From positions 310,001 through 374,000 of the forward strand of contig NZ_AP027141.1 in the NCBI RefSeq assembly GCF_027943945.1: a DNA stretch of 64,000 bases, in the 5' to 3' direction. Below are positions 9,350 through 16,405 of the stretch, piece after piece. Under the pieces are notes generated by a model. That model was not told where the DNA came from and ran no database searches. It was given only the letters and a program-made list of their open reading frames with translations. Each line of letters opens with the position of its first letter. Positions within the stretch are counted from its first letter, which is position 1. The position numbers and the translations under genes were made by a program. The DNA comes from Microbacterium terricola. Lineage in GTDB: Bacteria; Actinomycetota; Actinomycetes; Actinomycetales; Microbacteriaceae.

Positions 9350-10018
9350 ATGCCGGTTCGCACCCCCGATCCCGATCCGAACGAGCGCGACGACGAGGGA
9401 ACCCCTCGCGATCCGCTCGGCGGCATCGGCGCGACCGGCGGCAGGTCTGGGCACCCGGTCGGCGACGGGTCGTTCGGGCATCCGGCGCCCGGCAACGCCG
9501 CCAACCCCGGGTGGCTCACCGACATCGAGCTGGCCGAGGCGCGCCGCCGTCTGCCTGTCCTGTACGTCGAGGCCGTGCCGGTGCGCACCGACGGCATGGG
9601 GCAGGTGATCGAGGTCGGGATCCTGCTGCGGGCCACCCCCATCGGCGAGATCAGCCGCACGATCGTGTCAGGACGCGTCCGCTACGGCGAGACCGTCCGC
9701 GACGCGCTGTTCCGCCACCTCGAGAACGACCTCGGGCCGATGGCGTTCCCGCTGCTGCCGTCCGCGCCCGTGCCGTTCACGGTCGCCGAGTACTTCCCGA
9801 TCCCCGGGGTGAGCGCCTTCCACGACGACCGTCAGCACGCGGTCTCGCTCGCCTTCGTCGTCCCCGTCACGGGTACCTGCGAGCCGCGTCAGGACGCGCT
9901 CGAGGTGACCTGGCTGAAGCCGGAGGAGGCAGCATCCGACGCCCTCGCCGCTGAGATGGAAGGCGGCAGGGGCACGCTCATCCGTCTCGCGCTCGCCAGC
10001 GTCGGAGCGCTGCGCTGA
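9350..10018 (+). CDS. Nudix-like protein (DUF4916-type)
   Basis: A 222-residue protein. The first ~55 residues are polar and Gly/Asp/Pro rich, and the rest looks like a Nudix fold. The Nudix-box region GRVRYGETVRDALFRHLEND is degenerate: Gly and Glu are kept, but the REUXEE core reads RHLEND, so classical pyrophosphatase activity is uncertain. The C-terminal part (FHDDRQHAVSLAFVVPV, EVTWLKPEEA) matches what I remember of the actinobacterial DUF4916 group. It is cytoplasmic, with no signal or membrane segment. It is followed by the DivIVA-like gene in the same direction, but that gene has its own promoter-like sequence. Confidence 0.65.
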   Translation: MPVRTPDPDPNERDDEGTPRDPLGGIGATGGRSGHPVGDGSFGHPAPGNAANPGWLTDIELAEARRRLPVLYVEAVPVRTDGMGQVIEVGILLRATPIGEISRTIVSGRVRYGETVRDALFRHLENDLGPMAFPLLPSAPVPFTVAEYFPIPGVSAFHDDRQHAVSLAFVVPVTGTCEPRQDALEVTWLKPEEAASDALAAEMEGGRGTLIRLALASVGALR

Positions 10019-10061
10019 CAGGCGCGCCCGACCGCCCGGCGATCACGGCGCCGACTGCGTC

Positions 10062-10089
10062 TTGATCCGGCGTCGCGGGGACTGATAAT
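10062..10089 (+). promoter_or_regulatory. Promoter of the DivIVA-like gene
   Basis: TTGATC at 10062-10067 and GATAAT at 10084-10089 are separated by 16 bases, a good primary-sigma promoter. The predicted start near 10096 leaves a leader of about 45 bases before ATG 10142. Confidence 0.5.
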
Positions 10090-10141
10090 AGGACGATCCC
10101 CTTCGGCGTCCCCCGCGCCGCATCCCCCTCCGGAGAATCAG

Positions 10142-11461
10142 ATGACTGATCAGCAGGTGCCGTCACGCACGTCCGAATCCGACGGCCGCTCGCCGTTCGA
10201 CGAGCTCATCGGCGCGGGAGTCGCCGCGGCCGCAGGGACCTCGTTCGCGACCGCCTTCCGCGGCTACGACCGCGACGAGGTGGACGCGGCGATCGCGGGT
10301 CTGCAGCAGCGCCAGCGCGCCGACGCCGAGCGCATCGCGGAGCTGCAGGACGAGAACCACCGCGCCGCGGAGGCCGCCACCCGCAGCCGCAAGGCGGCCG
10401 AGCGCCTGGAGGCGCGCACCCGGCAGGCCGAATCGGCGGGCAACGAGAACGTGGAGCGGCTCGAGGCCGAGCTCGCCGCCGCCGTCGCGCGCGCCGCGGA
10501 CGCCGACCAGAAGGTGCAGGCGCTCAGCGACGAGCTCGTCGGCGCGTCCGGCGAGTCCGCGAACAAGGAGCGGTTCGAGGAGATCCTCCGCGTCGCGGAG
10601 GACCAGGCGAGCCTCCTCATCCGCAACGCCACCGTTCAGGCCGAGCGTCTGCTCGACGCCGCCCGCGAAGAGATCCTCAACCGTCGCAAGGAGACGCAGG
10701 CCGAGGCCGCGGCGATCATCGCGCAGGCGGAGAACGACGCCCAGCAGGCGCGCCTGCGCATCGACACCGAGACGACGGCGCACCAGGCCCAGATCGAGCG
10801 GGAGGCGGCTCACGCCGCCGAGAAGGTGTCGCAGGCCGAGCAGGAGGCGGCGGCCATCCGCACCGAGGCCGAGAAGGGTGCGGCCGCGCTGCGCTCGATG
10901 GTGGCCCGCGAGACCGAGCGCGCGCGCTCCGAGGCAGAGGATGCCGTCCGCGAGCTGCGCGTGCGCGCCCTCGAGTTCGAGGAGTCGCTGACGCGCCGCC
11001 AGGACGACGCCCAGCAGGAGTTCCTCGTGCTGCACAACCAGGCCGTCGCGCACGCGGAGCGCATCACGCAGGACGCCAACGAGCAGGTCACCGCCTCGCT
11101 CGAGCACGCCCAGCGGGTCGCGGCGAAGGCGGAGGACTTCGAGAAGCTCATGCGGGCACAGGCCCAGCAGACCGAGGCCGACGCGAACCTCCGTGCGCGC
11201 GAGCACCTCGACCGTGCGCACGTGAAGGCGCAGAAGATCATCGACACCGTCACCGCCCACTCGCAGTCGGTGCTGCGCGACGCGGAGGACCGCACGCGCC
11301 AGCTCCGCTGGCAGCAGCAGCAGCTCACGAGCTTCATGGCCGAGGTGCGCGAGATGATCCGCCCGGAGGCTCCGCTCGAGGACGAGGCGACCGGGGCGGA
11401 CGACGCCGCGGACGACACCGCGCCGTCCGACGACGCCGAGGATTCGGCCGCGCAGGACTGA
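10142..11461 (+). CDS. DivIVA-domain coiled-coil protein
   Basis: A 439-residue, highly charged protein. Residues ~33-55 (TSFATAFRGYDRDEVDAAIAG) match the DivIVA N-terminal motif, in which an aromatic/Arg tip and GYDxDEVD form the membrane-binding and dimer part. From ~58 to 400 the sequence is almost continuous Ala/Glu/Gln/Arg heptad-like coiled coil without proline breaks. The C-terminus is acidic (Asp/Ala rich). DivIVA proteins mark curved membrane and in Actinobacteria organise polar growth. This protein is much longer than Wag31 and is probably an additional scaffolding paralogue rather than the main polarity factor. The start is ATG 10142, with GGAG nine bases upstream. Confidence 0.75.
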   Translation: MTDQQVPSRTSESDGRSPFDELIGAGVAAAAGTSFATAFRGYDRDEVDAAIAGLQQRQRADAERIAELQDENHRAAEAATRSRKAAERLEARTRQAESAGNENVERLEAELAAAVARAADADQKVQALSDELVGASGESANKERFEEILRVAEDQASLLIRNATVQAERLLDAAREEILNRRKETQAEAAAIIAQAENDAQQARLRIDTETTAHQAQIEREAAHAAEKVSQAEQEAAAIRTEAEKGAAALRSMVARETERARSEAEDAVRELRVRALEFEESLTRRQDDAQQEFLVLHNQAVAHAERITQDANEQVTASLEHAQRVAAKAEDFEKLMRAQAQQTEADANLRAREHLDRAHVKAQKIIDTVTAHSQSVLRDAEDRTRQLRWQQQQLTSFMAEVREMIRPEAPLEDEATGADDAADDTAPSDDAEDSAAQD

Positions 11462-11483
11462 GGCGCCGGCGCGGCCCGAGCCC

Positions 11484-11495
11484 TATGCTCGTGGC
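11484..11495 (+). promoter_or_regulatory. Leaderless -10 box (M3 peptidase)
   Basis: TATGCT at 11484-11489 lies exactly six bases before the GTG start at 11496, and no ribosome-binding sequence is present. Confidence 0.45.
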
Positions 11496-13412
11496 GTGAC
11501 CGCGCTCGAACCTCTCGCCTTCCCGACCGACCTCGACGGCTGGCTCTCGTTCGCCACCGACCGCGCGACCGAGCGCATCGCACGCGTGCGGGGGGTGGAC
11601 GAACGGCTCGCCGCGGAGACCGGGCTGCCCGTCCGTGAGCGCCTCGCGCTCTGGAACGACGCCGAGATCGCCCTGCACGAGGCCACCAGCGAGGCGTACG
11701 TCCTCAGCGAGTCGCACCCCGACGAGTCCGTCCGCGGCGCGGCGGAATCCCAGGTGCAGGCGCTCGAGGCGCTCGCCGCCGCCCGTCTGCTCGACCGCGG
11801 GCTGTGGGCGGCCTTCGACGGCGCCGACACCGGCGATCTCGACGCCGAGGAGCAGCGGCTGCTCGCCTTCGTGCAGCGCGATTTCCGGCGGGGCGGTGTC
11901 GCTCTCGACGACGCCGCGCGCGAGCGCGTGCGCGAGCTGACCGACCGCGACACGGAGCTCGGTCTCGCGTTCTCGCGCAGCATCCGCGACGGACGCCGTG
12001 AGATCAGGGTCGAGCCTGCCGCGCTCGCCGGGCTCCCCGACGACTTCCTCGCCGAGCATCCCGCCGGCGACGACGGCCTCGTCGTGCTGACCACCGACTA
12101 CCCGGACCTCATGCCGGTGCGCGAGTACGCCACCGATCGCGGCACGCGCACCGCGCTCGTCGCCGCCTACAACGATCTCGCGTGGCCGGAGAACGAGCCG
12201 GTGCTGGCCGAGCTCCTCGCCGTCCGGGAGGAGCGGGCGCGCCTGCTCGGCTACACCGACTGGGCCGACTTCGAGACCGAGCCGCGCATGATCGGCTCCG
12301 GCGCCGCCATCCCCGCGTTCCTCGACCGGCTCGACGAGGCCTCGCGCGACGCCGCCGCGGCCGAGTACCCGCTGCTGCTCGAGCGGCTGCGCGTCGACGA
12401 CCCCGACGCGGAGGCGGTGACCCTCGCCGACTTCTGGTACCTCGCCAGCGCCCTCAAGGCCGAGAACCACGATGTCGACGCCCTCGAGGTGCGCTCCTAC
12501 TTCTCGTTCGACCGGGTGCTGCCCGGCGTGCTCGAGACCACCGGGCGGCTGCTCGACGTCGAGTACGTGCCGGTCGGGGTGCCCACCTGGCATGAGGACG
12601 TGCACTCGTACGATGTGGTGCGCGCGGGGGAGCGGCTCGGCCGCATCCATCTCGACATGCATCCGCGCGAGGGCAAGTTCACCCACGCCGCCTGCTTCCC
12701 GCTCGCGCCCGGCATCGTCGGTCGGAGCCTCCCCGAGGCCGTGCTGCTGTGCAACTTCGCGCGCGGTCTCATGACGCACGACGAGGTCGTCACGTTCTTC
12801 CACGAGTTCGGGCACCTCGTCCACGACATCCTCGGCGGCGCGCAGCGCTTCGTCCGCTTCGCGGGTGTCGCGACCGAGTGGGACTTCGTCGAGGCGCCCA
12901 GCCAGCTGCTCGAGGAGTGGGCGTGGGACGCGGGGGTCCTCGCCTCGTTCACCGCCAACGCGGACGGCGACCCCATCCCGGCCGACCTGGTCGCGCGCAT
13001 GCGCGTGGCCGACGGGTTCGGCCGTGCGCTCGAGGTGCGCAGGCAGCTCGGCCACGCCAACGTCAGCTACCACCTGCACGTGGATCGTCCCGCCGATCTG
13101 CAGGCGGCGACCGAGCGCCTGTATGCCGCGTCGAGCCCCGTGCGGCCGCTGCCGGGACTGCATCCCTACGCCGGGTTCGGGCACCTCACCGGCTACGGCG
13201 CCTGCTACTACACGTACCAGTGGAGCCTCGTGATCGCCCGCGATCTGCTGTCGGCCTTCGGGGGCGATCTGATGGACCCCGAGGTCGCCCGCCGGTACCG
13301 GCGGGAGATCCTCGAGCAGGGTGGCCGGCGCGACGCGGCCGACCTCGTGCAGGCGTTCCTGGGGCGTCCGTACGCCTTCGACGCGTACCGCGACTGGCTC
13401 GCCGGCTCCTGA
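11496..13412 (+). CDS. M3 family zinc metallopeptidase (oligopeptidase)
   Basis: A 638-residue cytoplasmic peptidase of the thimet oligopeptidase/Dcp family. The zinc motif HEFGH lies at residues 436-440 (FFHEFGHLVHDILGG), with the third ligand Glu about 25 residues on (DFVEAPSQLLEEW). The C-terminal substrate-binding loop with tyrosines (GYGACYYTYQWS) is typical of the family. Such enzymes degrade short peptides released by larger proteases. There is no signal peptide. The GTG start at 11496 follows a leaderless TATGCT box. It lies directly upstream of the sigma-S8-CHAT module in the same direction, separated by 75 bases that carry a separate promoter candidate, so it is probably not part of that operon. 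Confidence 0.88.
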   Translation: MTALEPLAFPTDLDGWLSFATDRATERIARVRGVDERLAAETGLPVRERLALWNDAEIALHEATSEAYVLSESHPDESVRGAAESQVQALEALAAARLLDRGLWAAFDGADTGDLDAEEQRLLAFVQRDFRRGGVALDDAARERVRELTDRDTELGLAFSRSIRDGRREIRVEPAALAGLPDDFLAEHPAGDDGLVVLTTDYPDLMPVREYATDRGTRTALVAAYNDLAWPENEPVLAELLAVREERARLLGYTDWADFETEPRMIGSGAAIPAFLDRLDEASRDAAAAEYPLLLERLRVDDPDAEAVTLADFWYLASALKAENHDVDALEVRSYFSFDRVLPGVLETTGRLLDVEYVPVGVPTWHEDVHSYDVVRAGERLGRIHLDMHPREGKFTHAACFPLAPGIVGRSLPEAVLLCNFARGLMTHDEVVTFFHEFGHLVHDILGGAQRFVRFAGVATEWDFVEAPSQLLEEWAWDAGVLASFTANADGDPIPADLVARMRVADGFGRALEVRRQLGHANVSYHLHVDRPADLQAATERLYAASSPVRPLPGLHPYAGFGHLTGYGACYYTYQWSLVIARDLLSAFGGDLMDPEVARRYRREILEQGGRRDAADLVQAFLGRPYAFDAYRDWLAGS

Positions 13413-13434
13413 GCTCGGATCGGCCCCGGCCCGG

Positions 13435-13464
13435 ATGTATCAGGGACGCCCTCGCCGTCTCCTG
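13435..13464 (+). promoter_or_regulatory. Candidate promoter recognised by the module's own ECF sigma factor
   Basis: ATGTATC at 13435-13441 followed after 17 bases by CTCCTG at 13459-13464. The same pair with the same spacing (ATGTATC, then CTCTTG) occurs at 18903-18932, just after the CHAT gene. Over the 30 bases the two sites share 18 positions. Two copies bracketing the operon suggest a self-regulating ECF promoter; this is inference. A CAGAAT box at 13475-13480, seven bases before the ATG, is an alternative leaderless promoter. Confidence 0.35.
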
Positions 13465-13487
13465 TCAGTGTGGCCAGAATGGGCGCT

Positions 13488-14129
13488 ATGACCGAACCCG
13501 ACTCCCCGCACCTCCGCGACCCCTCGGAGGACGACGGGGTCGCTGACGCTGCGCCGAGCATCTGGGAGCGTGCCGCGGAGGACTTCCACCGCTGGCAGGG
13601 CGGCGATGCGCGGGCCATGGACGACCTGGTGCGCCTGATGACACCCGTGCTGTGGCACGTCGTGCGGGCCTACGGCCTGGACACCATGCTCGCCGAGGAC
13701 GTCGTCCAGTCGACGTGGCTGACGCTCGTGCGCAGGCACGACTCGATCGCCGACGAGCGCGCTGTCGCCGGGTGGCTGACGACCACCGCCCGCAGGGAGG
13801 CCTGGCGGGTGGGACGCGCGCACCAGCGCGTCCGTCCCACCGAGACGCCCGACCTCGAGCCGCACCTGCCGGTCGAGGACTCGGCGGAGGACCGCGCACA
13901 GCATCGCGACCGGGATCGGCGCCTCTGGGGCGCGGTCGGCGTCCTCGACGAGCGCTGCCGCCGGCTGCTGCGGATCGTGGCGTTCGAAGAGCGTCCCGAC
14001 TACGCGCGCATCGCACTCGATCTGGCCATGCCGGTCGGATCGATCGGCCCGACCCGACAGCGCTGCCTCAGCAAGCTGCGCACCGCCCTGGAGGCGGACG
14101 GATGGAGAGGAGAGACCCGTGATCTCTGA
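13488..14129 (+). CDS. ECF-type sigma-70 family RNA polymerase sigma factor
   Basis: A 213-residue sigma factor. A polar N-terminal tail of about 30 residues precedes region 2 (~38-105: DLVRLMTPVLWHVVRAYGLD, then AEDVVQSTWLTLVRR and GWLTTTARREAWRV). A linker and region 4 follow (~145-205: RLLRIVAFEERPDYARIAL, then PVGSIGPTRQRCLSKLRTAL, the helix-turn-helix). It would direct RNA polymerase to a small regulon. The start is ATG 13488; an in-frame ATG six codons upstream (13470) is less likely because the CAGAAT box fits 13488. Its end overlaps the next start by 11 bases, so translation is coupled. No zinc-binding anti-sigma gene is adjacent, which is unusual. Confidence 0.85.
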   Translation: MTEPDSPHLRDPSEDDGVADAAPSIWERAAEDFHRWQGGDARAMDDLVRLMTPVLWHVVRAYGLDTMLAEDVVQSTWLTLVRRHDSIADERAVAGWLTTTARREAWRVGRAHQRVRPTETPDLEPHLPVEDSAEDRAQHRDRDRRLWGAVGVLDERCRRLLRIVAFEERPDYARIALDLAMPVGSIGPTRQRCLSKLRTALEADGWRGETRDL

Positions 14130-14595
14130 CGAACCCGCGGCGGATGCCGCCCTGTTCCAGGCGCTGCGACGCACCTGGCGGAATGTCGACCCTGAGCCGG
14201 CCGACCTCGTCGACCGCATGGTCGCCGCGGTCGCGACCGCTGATCTGACCAGGGAGTATGCGCTGCTCACGCTCGTGGAGAGCGATGCCGTCGGCGCGGT
14301 GCGCGGCGACGCCGACATGCTGACCCTGCAGTTCAGCGACGGCACGACGAGCGTGCTCATCCACGTGACCCCCGCCGAATCCGGGGCACGGCGCATCGAC
14401 GGCTGGATCGACGGGGTCGCCACGTCCGTCCAGCTGATCCAGGATGCCGGGGAGTCGGCCGTCCAGGCGATCGACGGCCGGTTCGCGTTCGACGAGGTGC
14501 CTGCGGGCGTCTCCCGGCTGCGGGTCGTCCTCGAGACGCCGGCATCCGGCGGTGACGGGCCGATCGAGCTCGTGACACCGCGTTTCGAAGTCTGA
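14119..14595 (+). CDS. Unknown sigma-factor partner in the S8-CHAT module
   Basis: A 158-residue soluble protein of unknown family. The N-terminal half is helical (ALFQALRRTWRNVDPEPADLVDRMVAAV), about where an anti-sigma helix pack would lie. The C-terminal half looks like a beta-sandwich of the carboxypeptidase-regulatory type (GRFAFDEVPAGVSRLRVVLE). There is no HxxxCxxC zinc motif, signal or membrane segment, so it is not a canonical anti-sigma factor. It starts with GTG at 14119 inside the sigma gene, so the two are translationally coupled. Position suggests a cytoplasmic regulator of the sigma factor, perhaps one that is cleaved by the downstream proteases; this is inference. Confidence 0.6.
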   Translation: MISDEPAADAALFQALRRTWRNVDPEPADLVDRMVAAVATADLTREYALLTLVESDAVGAVRGDADMLTLQFSDGTTSVLIHVTPAESGARRIDGWIDGVATSVQLIQDAGESAVQAIDGRFAFDEVPAGVSRLRVVLETPASGGDGPIELVTPRFEV

Positions 14596-14662
14596 CGGCA
14601 CGAGGCCGCTGCACCACAGGATGGAAGAGTCGCGCGCGCGACGATGACGGAGGAGAGCACAC

Positions 14663-16345
14663 ATGGCGCAGGACGCAATCGAACCCGGCAGCCCCCAGCC
14701 GAAGGGCTGGTCGTGGCGGGACCGGGCGCGCGGATCGATCGTGGAGGGCACGCTGCTCGACCCCGCAGCCGAGCCGCTCGAGGGGATCGAGGCCTTCCCG
14801 ACCGTGTACGTCCCGCATCGGCTGCTCGTCTCCGGCGGCGAGAAGGGCGAGCTGATCGGCGACAACGTCGGGCGCGTCCGCGCGGCTGCCGACCAGTTCG
14901 GCTGGGGCGTCACGCGCGTCCTCCTGGACGGCACTGAGATCGGCGACGACGATGAGGTGCCCGGTGCGCGGCTGCCAGGCGCTCCCGTCGTGATCCGGAT
15001 CGAGTTGACGACCACGGACGGCGACCGCGAAGGCGTCTCGCCCGCCCTGCCGGATGCGTGGCGGGTGCTGCAGCAGGTGCGTCGTGACGCCCTCGCGGCC
15101 GTCCGCGAGCCGGTGCGCGATGCGAACGGCGCCGTGGACGTGGGCCGCACCCTGCGGGTCGCCGGCGTCGACGGGATCGGGCTCGACCACGTCCTCACGG
15201 TCGACCCGATCGGCATCAACCCCTACACGCGGTCGAACCCGTACACGCGGTCCAATCCCTACACGCGGTCGAACCCGTACACCCGGTCGAACCCGTACAC
15301 CCGGTCCAATCCCGTCGGCGAGTACGGCGAGGCGGGCCTCGGCGGCCGCCAGCCCGTCGCCTGGGTCGGGCCCCCGCTGCCGCGTGCGGCGCTCGACGAG
15401 GGCCGCACCCGCCGCGCGGTCGTGGCCGTGCTCGACACCGGGGCCGGGGAGCACACGTGGCTGCCCGACGACATCGTCGATCGGCACGTCGAGCTCGACG
15501 GCCAGCCGATCGGCCACCACGACGACGCGAACCCCGAGGTGTTCCCCGACCTGTTCGGCCCGCTCGACGGCGAGCTCGACCCGGTGGCCGGTCACGGCAC
15601 GTTCATCGCGGGGATCGTCCGCCAGGCGGCGCCGGATGCCGACATCCTCGCCATCCGGGTCGCCGACGCCCTCGGCGTCGTCGAGGAGTCGAATCTGCTC
15701 CGCGTGGTCGAGGAGGTGGGCGTCCTCGTCCACCGGTACCGCACCGGAGCGGAGGGCGGGCGCCCCGTCGACGTGCTGAACCTCTCGCTCGGGTATTACC
15801 ACGAGACGCCCGAGGACGGTCTGTACTCCCGTGACCTGTACCGGCTGCTGTCGGTCATCCGCGAGCAGGGCACGGTGGTCGTCGTCTCCGCGGGCAACGA
15901 CGCCACCGACCGCCCGACCTTCCCGGCGTCGCTGTGGCCGTGGCCGGGCTCGGACAACGGGCTCGAGCCCGACGACTTCGCCGAGCACATCTCCGTCGGC
16001 GCGCTGAATCCGAGCGGCCGCTCGACCGCGCTGTTCTCCAACGTCGGTCCGTGGGTGCGCCGCTACGCCCGTGGCGCGTCGATCGTCAGCACGCTGCCGG
16101 CCTTCGACGGCGGCATCCAGGCCTCCGCGCGCGACGACGAGTACGACCGGCACCGGCTCACGATCGGCCCGGAGGACTTCCGCGGCGGCTTCGGCGTGTG
16201 GAGCGGCACCTCGTTCGCCGCACCGCTCGTCGCGGGGCTCGTCGCGGCTCGTCTGCAGGCGCTGCCGGCGACGGAGGAGGCGGGGAAGGCGGTGACCCGC
16301 GCGGCGAAGGCGGTGACGGCCGTCCTCGCCGACGACGAGGCCTGA
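14663..16345 (+). CDS. Cytoplasmic subtilisin-like (S8) serine protease with NPYTRS repeats
   Basis: A 560-residue protein with the full subtilase triad: Asp258 (AVLDTGAG), His311 (GHGTFIAGIV), Ser517 (GTSFAAPLVAG), and the oxyanion Asn412 (SAGNDATD). Residues 1-185 form an N-terminal region of unknown fold without a signal peptide, so the protease should stay in the cytoplasm. Between that region and the catalytic domain, residues 186-215 are five perfect copies of the hexapeptide NPYTRS. The start is ATG 14663 with a GGAGGAGAG ribosome site about five bases upstream. It is third in the sigma-partner-S8-CHAT order. The N-terminal region may be an inhibitory pro-region, with the repeat as flexible linker or cleavage site. 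Confidence 0.85.
   Translation: MAQDAIEPGSPQPKGWSWRDRARGSIVEGTLLDPAAEPLEGIEAFPTVYVPHRLLVSGGEKGELIGDNVGRVRAAADQFGWGVTRVLLDGTEIGDDDEVPGARLPGAPVVIRIELTTTDGDREGVSPALPDAWRVLQQVRRDALAAVREPVRDANGAVDVGRTLRVAGVDGIGLDHVLTVDPIGINPYTRSNPYTRSNPYTRSNPYTRSNPYTRSNPVGEYGEAGLGGRQPVAWVGPPLPRAALDEGRTRRAVVAVLDTGAGEHTWLPDDIVDRHVELDGQPIGHHDDANPEVFPDLFGPLDGELDPVAGHGTFIAGIVRQAAPDADILAIRVADALGVVEESNLLRVVEEVGVLVHRYRTGAEGGRPVDVLNLSLGYYHETPEDGLYSRDLYRLLSVIREQGTVVVVSAGNDATDRPTFPASLWPWPGSDNGLEPDDFAEHISVGALNPSGRSTALFSNVGPWVRRYARGASIVSTLPAFDGGIQASARDDEYDRHRLTIGPEDFRGGFGVWSGTSFAAPLVAGLVAARLQALPATEEAGKAVTRAAKAVTAVLADDEA
15218..15307 (+). repeat. Five 18-bp tandem repeats coding for NPYTRS
   Basis: Five in-frame 18-base units start at 15218, 15236, 15254, 15272 and 15290, followed by a partial NP unit. 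Units differ only at third codon positions (AAC/AAT, CCC/CCG, ACG/ACC, TCG/TCC), so the peptide is perfectly kept while the DNA varies. Confidence 0.9.
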
Positions 16346-16393
16346 TCGGGCGGCCCGCTCGGGCGACGGCGCGCGGCGGCGCTCACGACACGG

Positions 16394-16405
16394 CATGCTG
16401 TGAGG
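16394..16405 (+). promoter_or_regulatory. Possible internal leaderless -10 box before the CHAT gene
   Basis: CATGCT at 16394-16399 is six bases before GTG 16406. It departs from TANNNT in its first base, but the spacing matches the leaderless pattern elsewhere in the window, and no ribosome site is visible. Confidence 0.3.
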
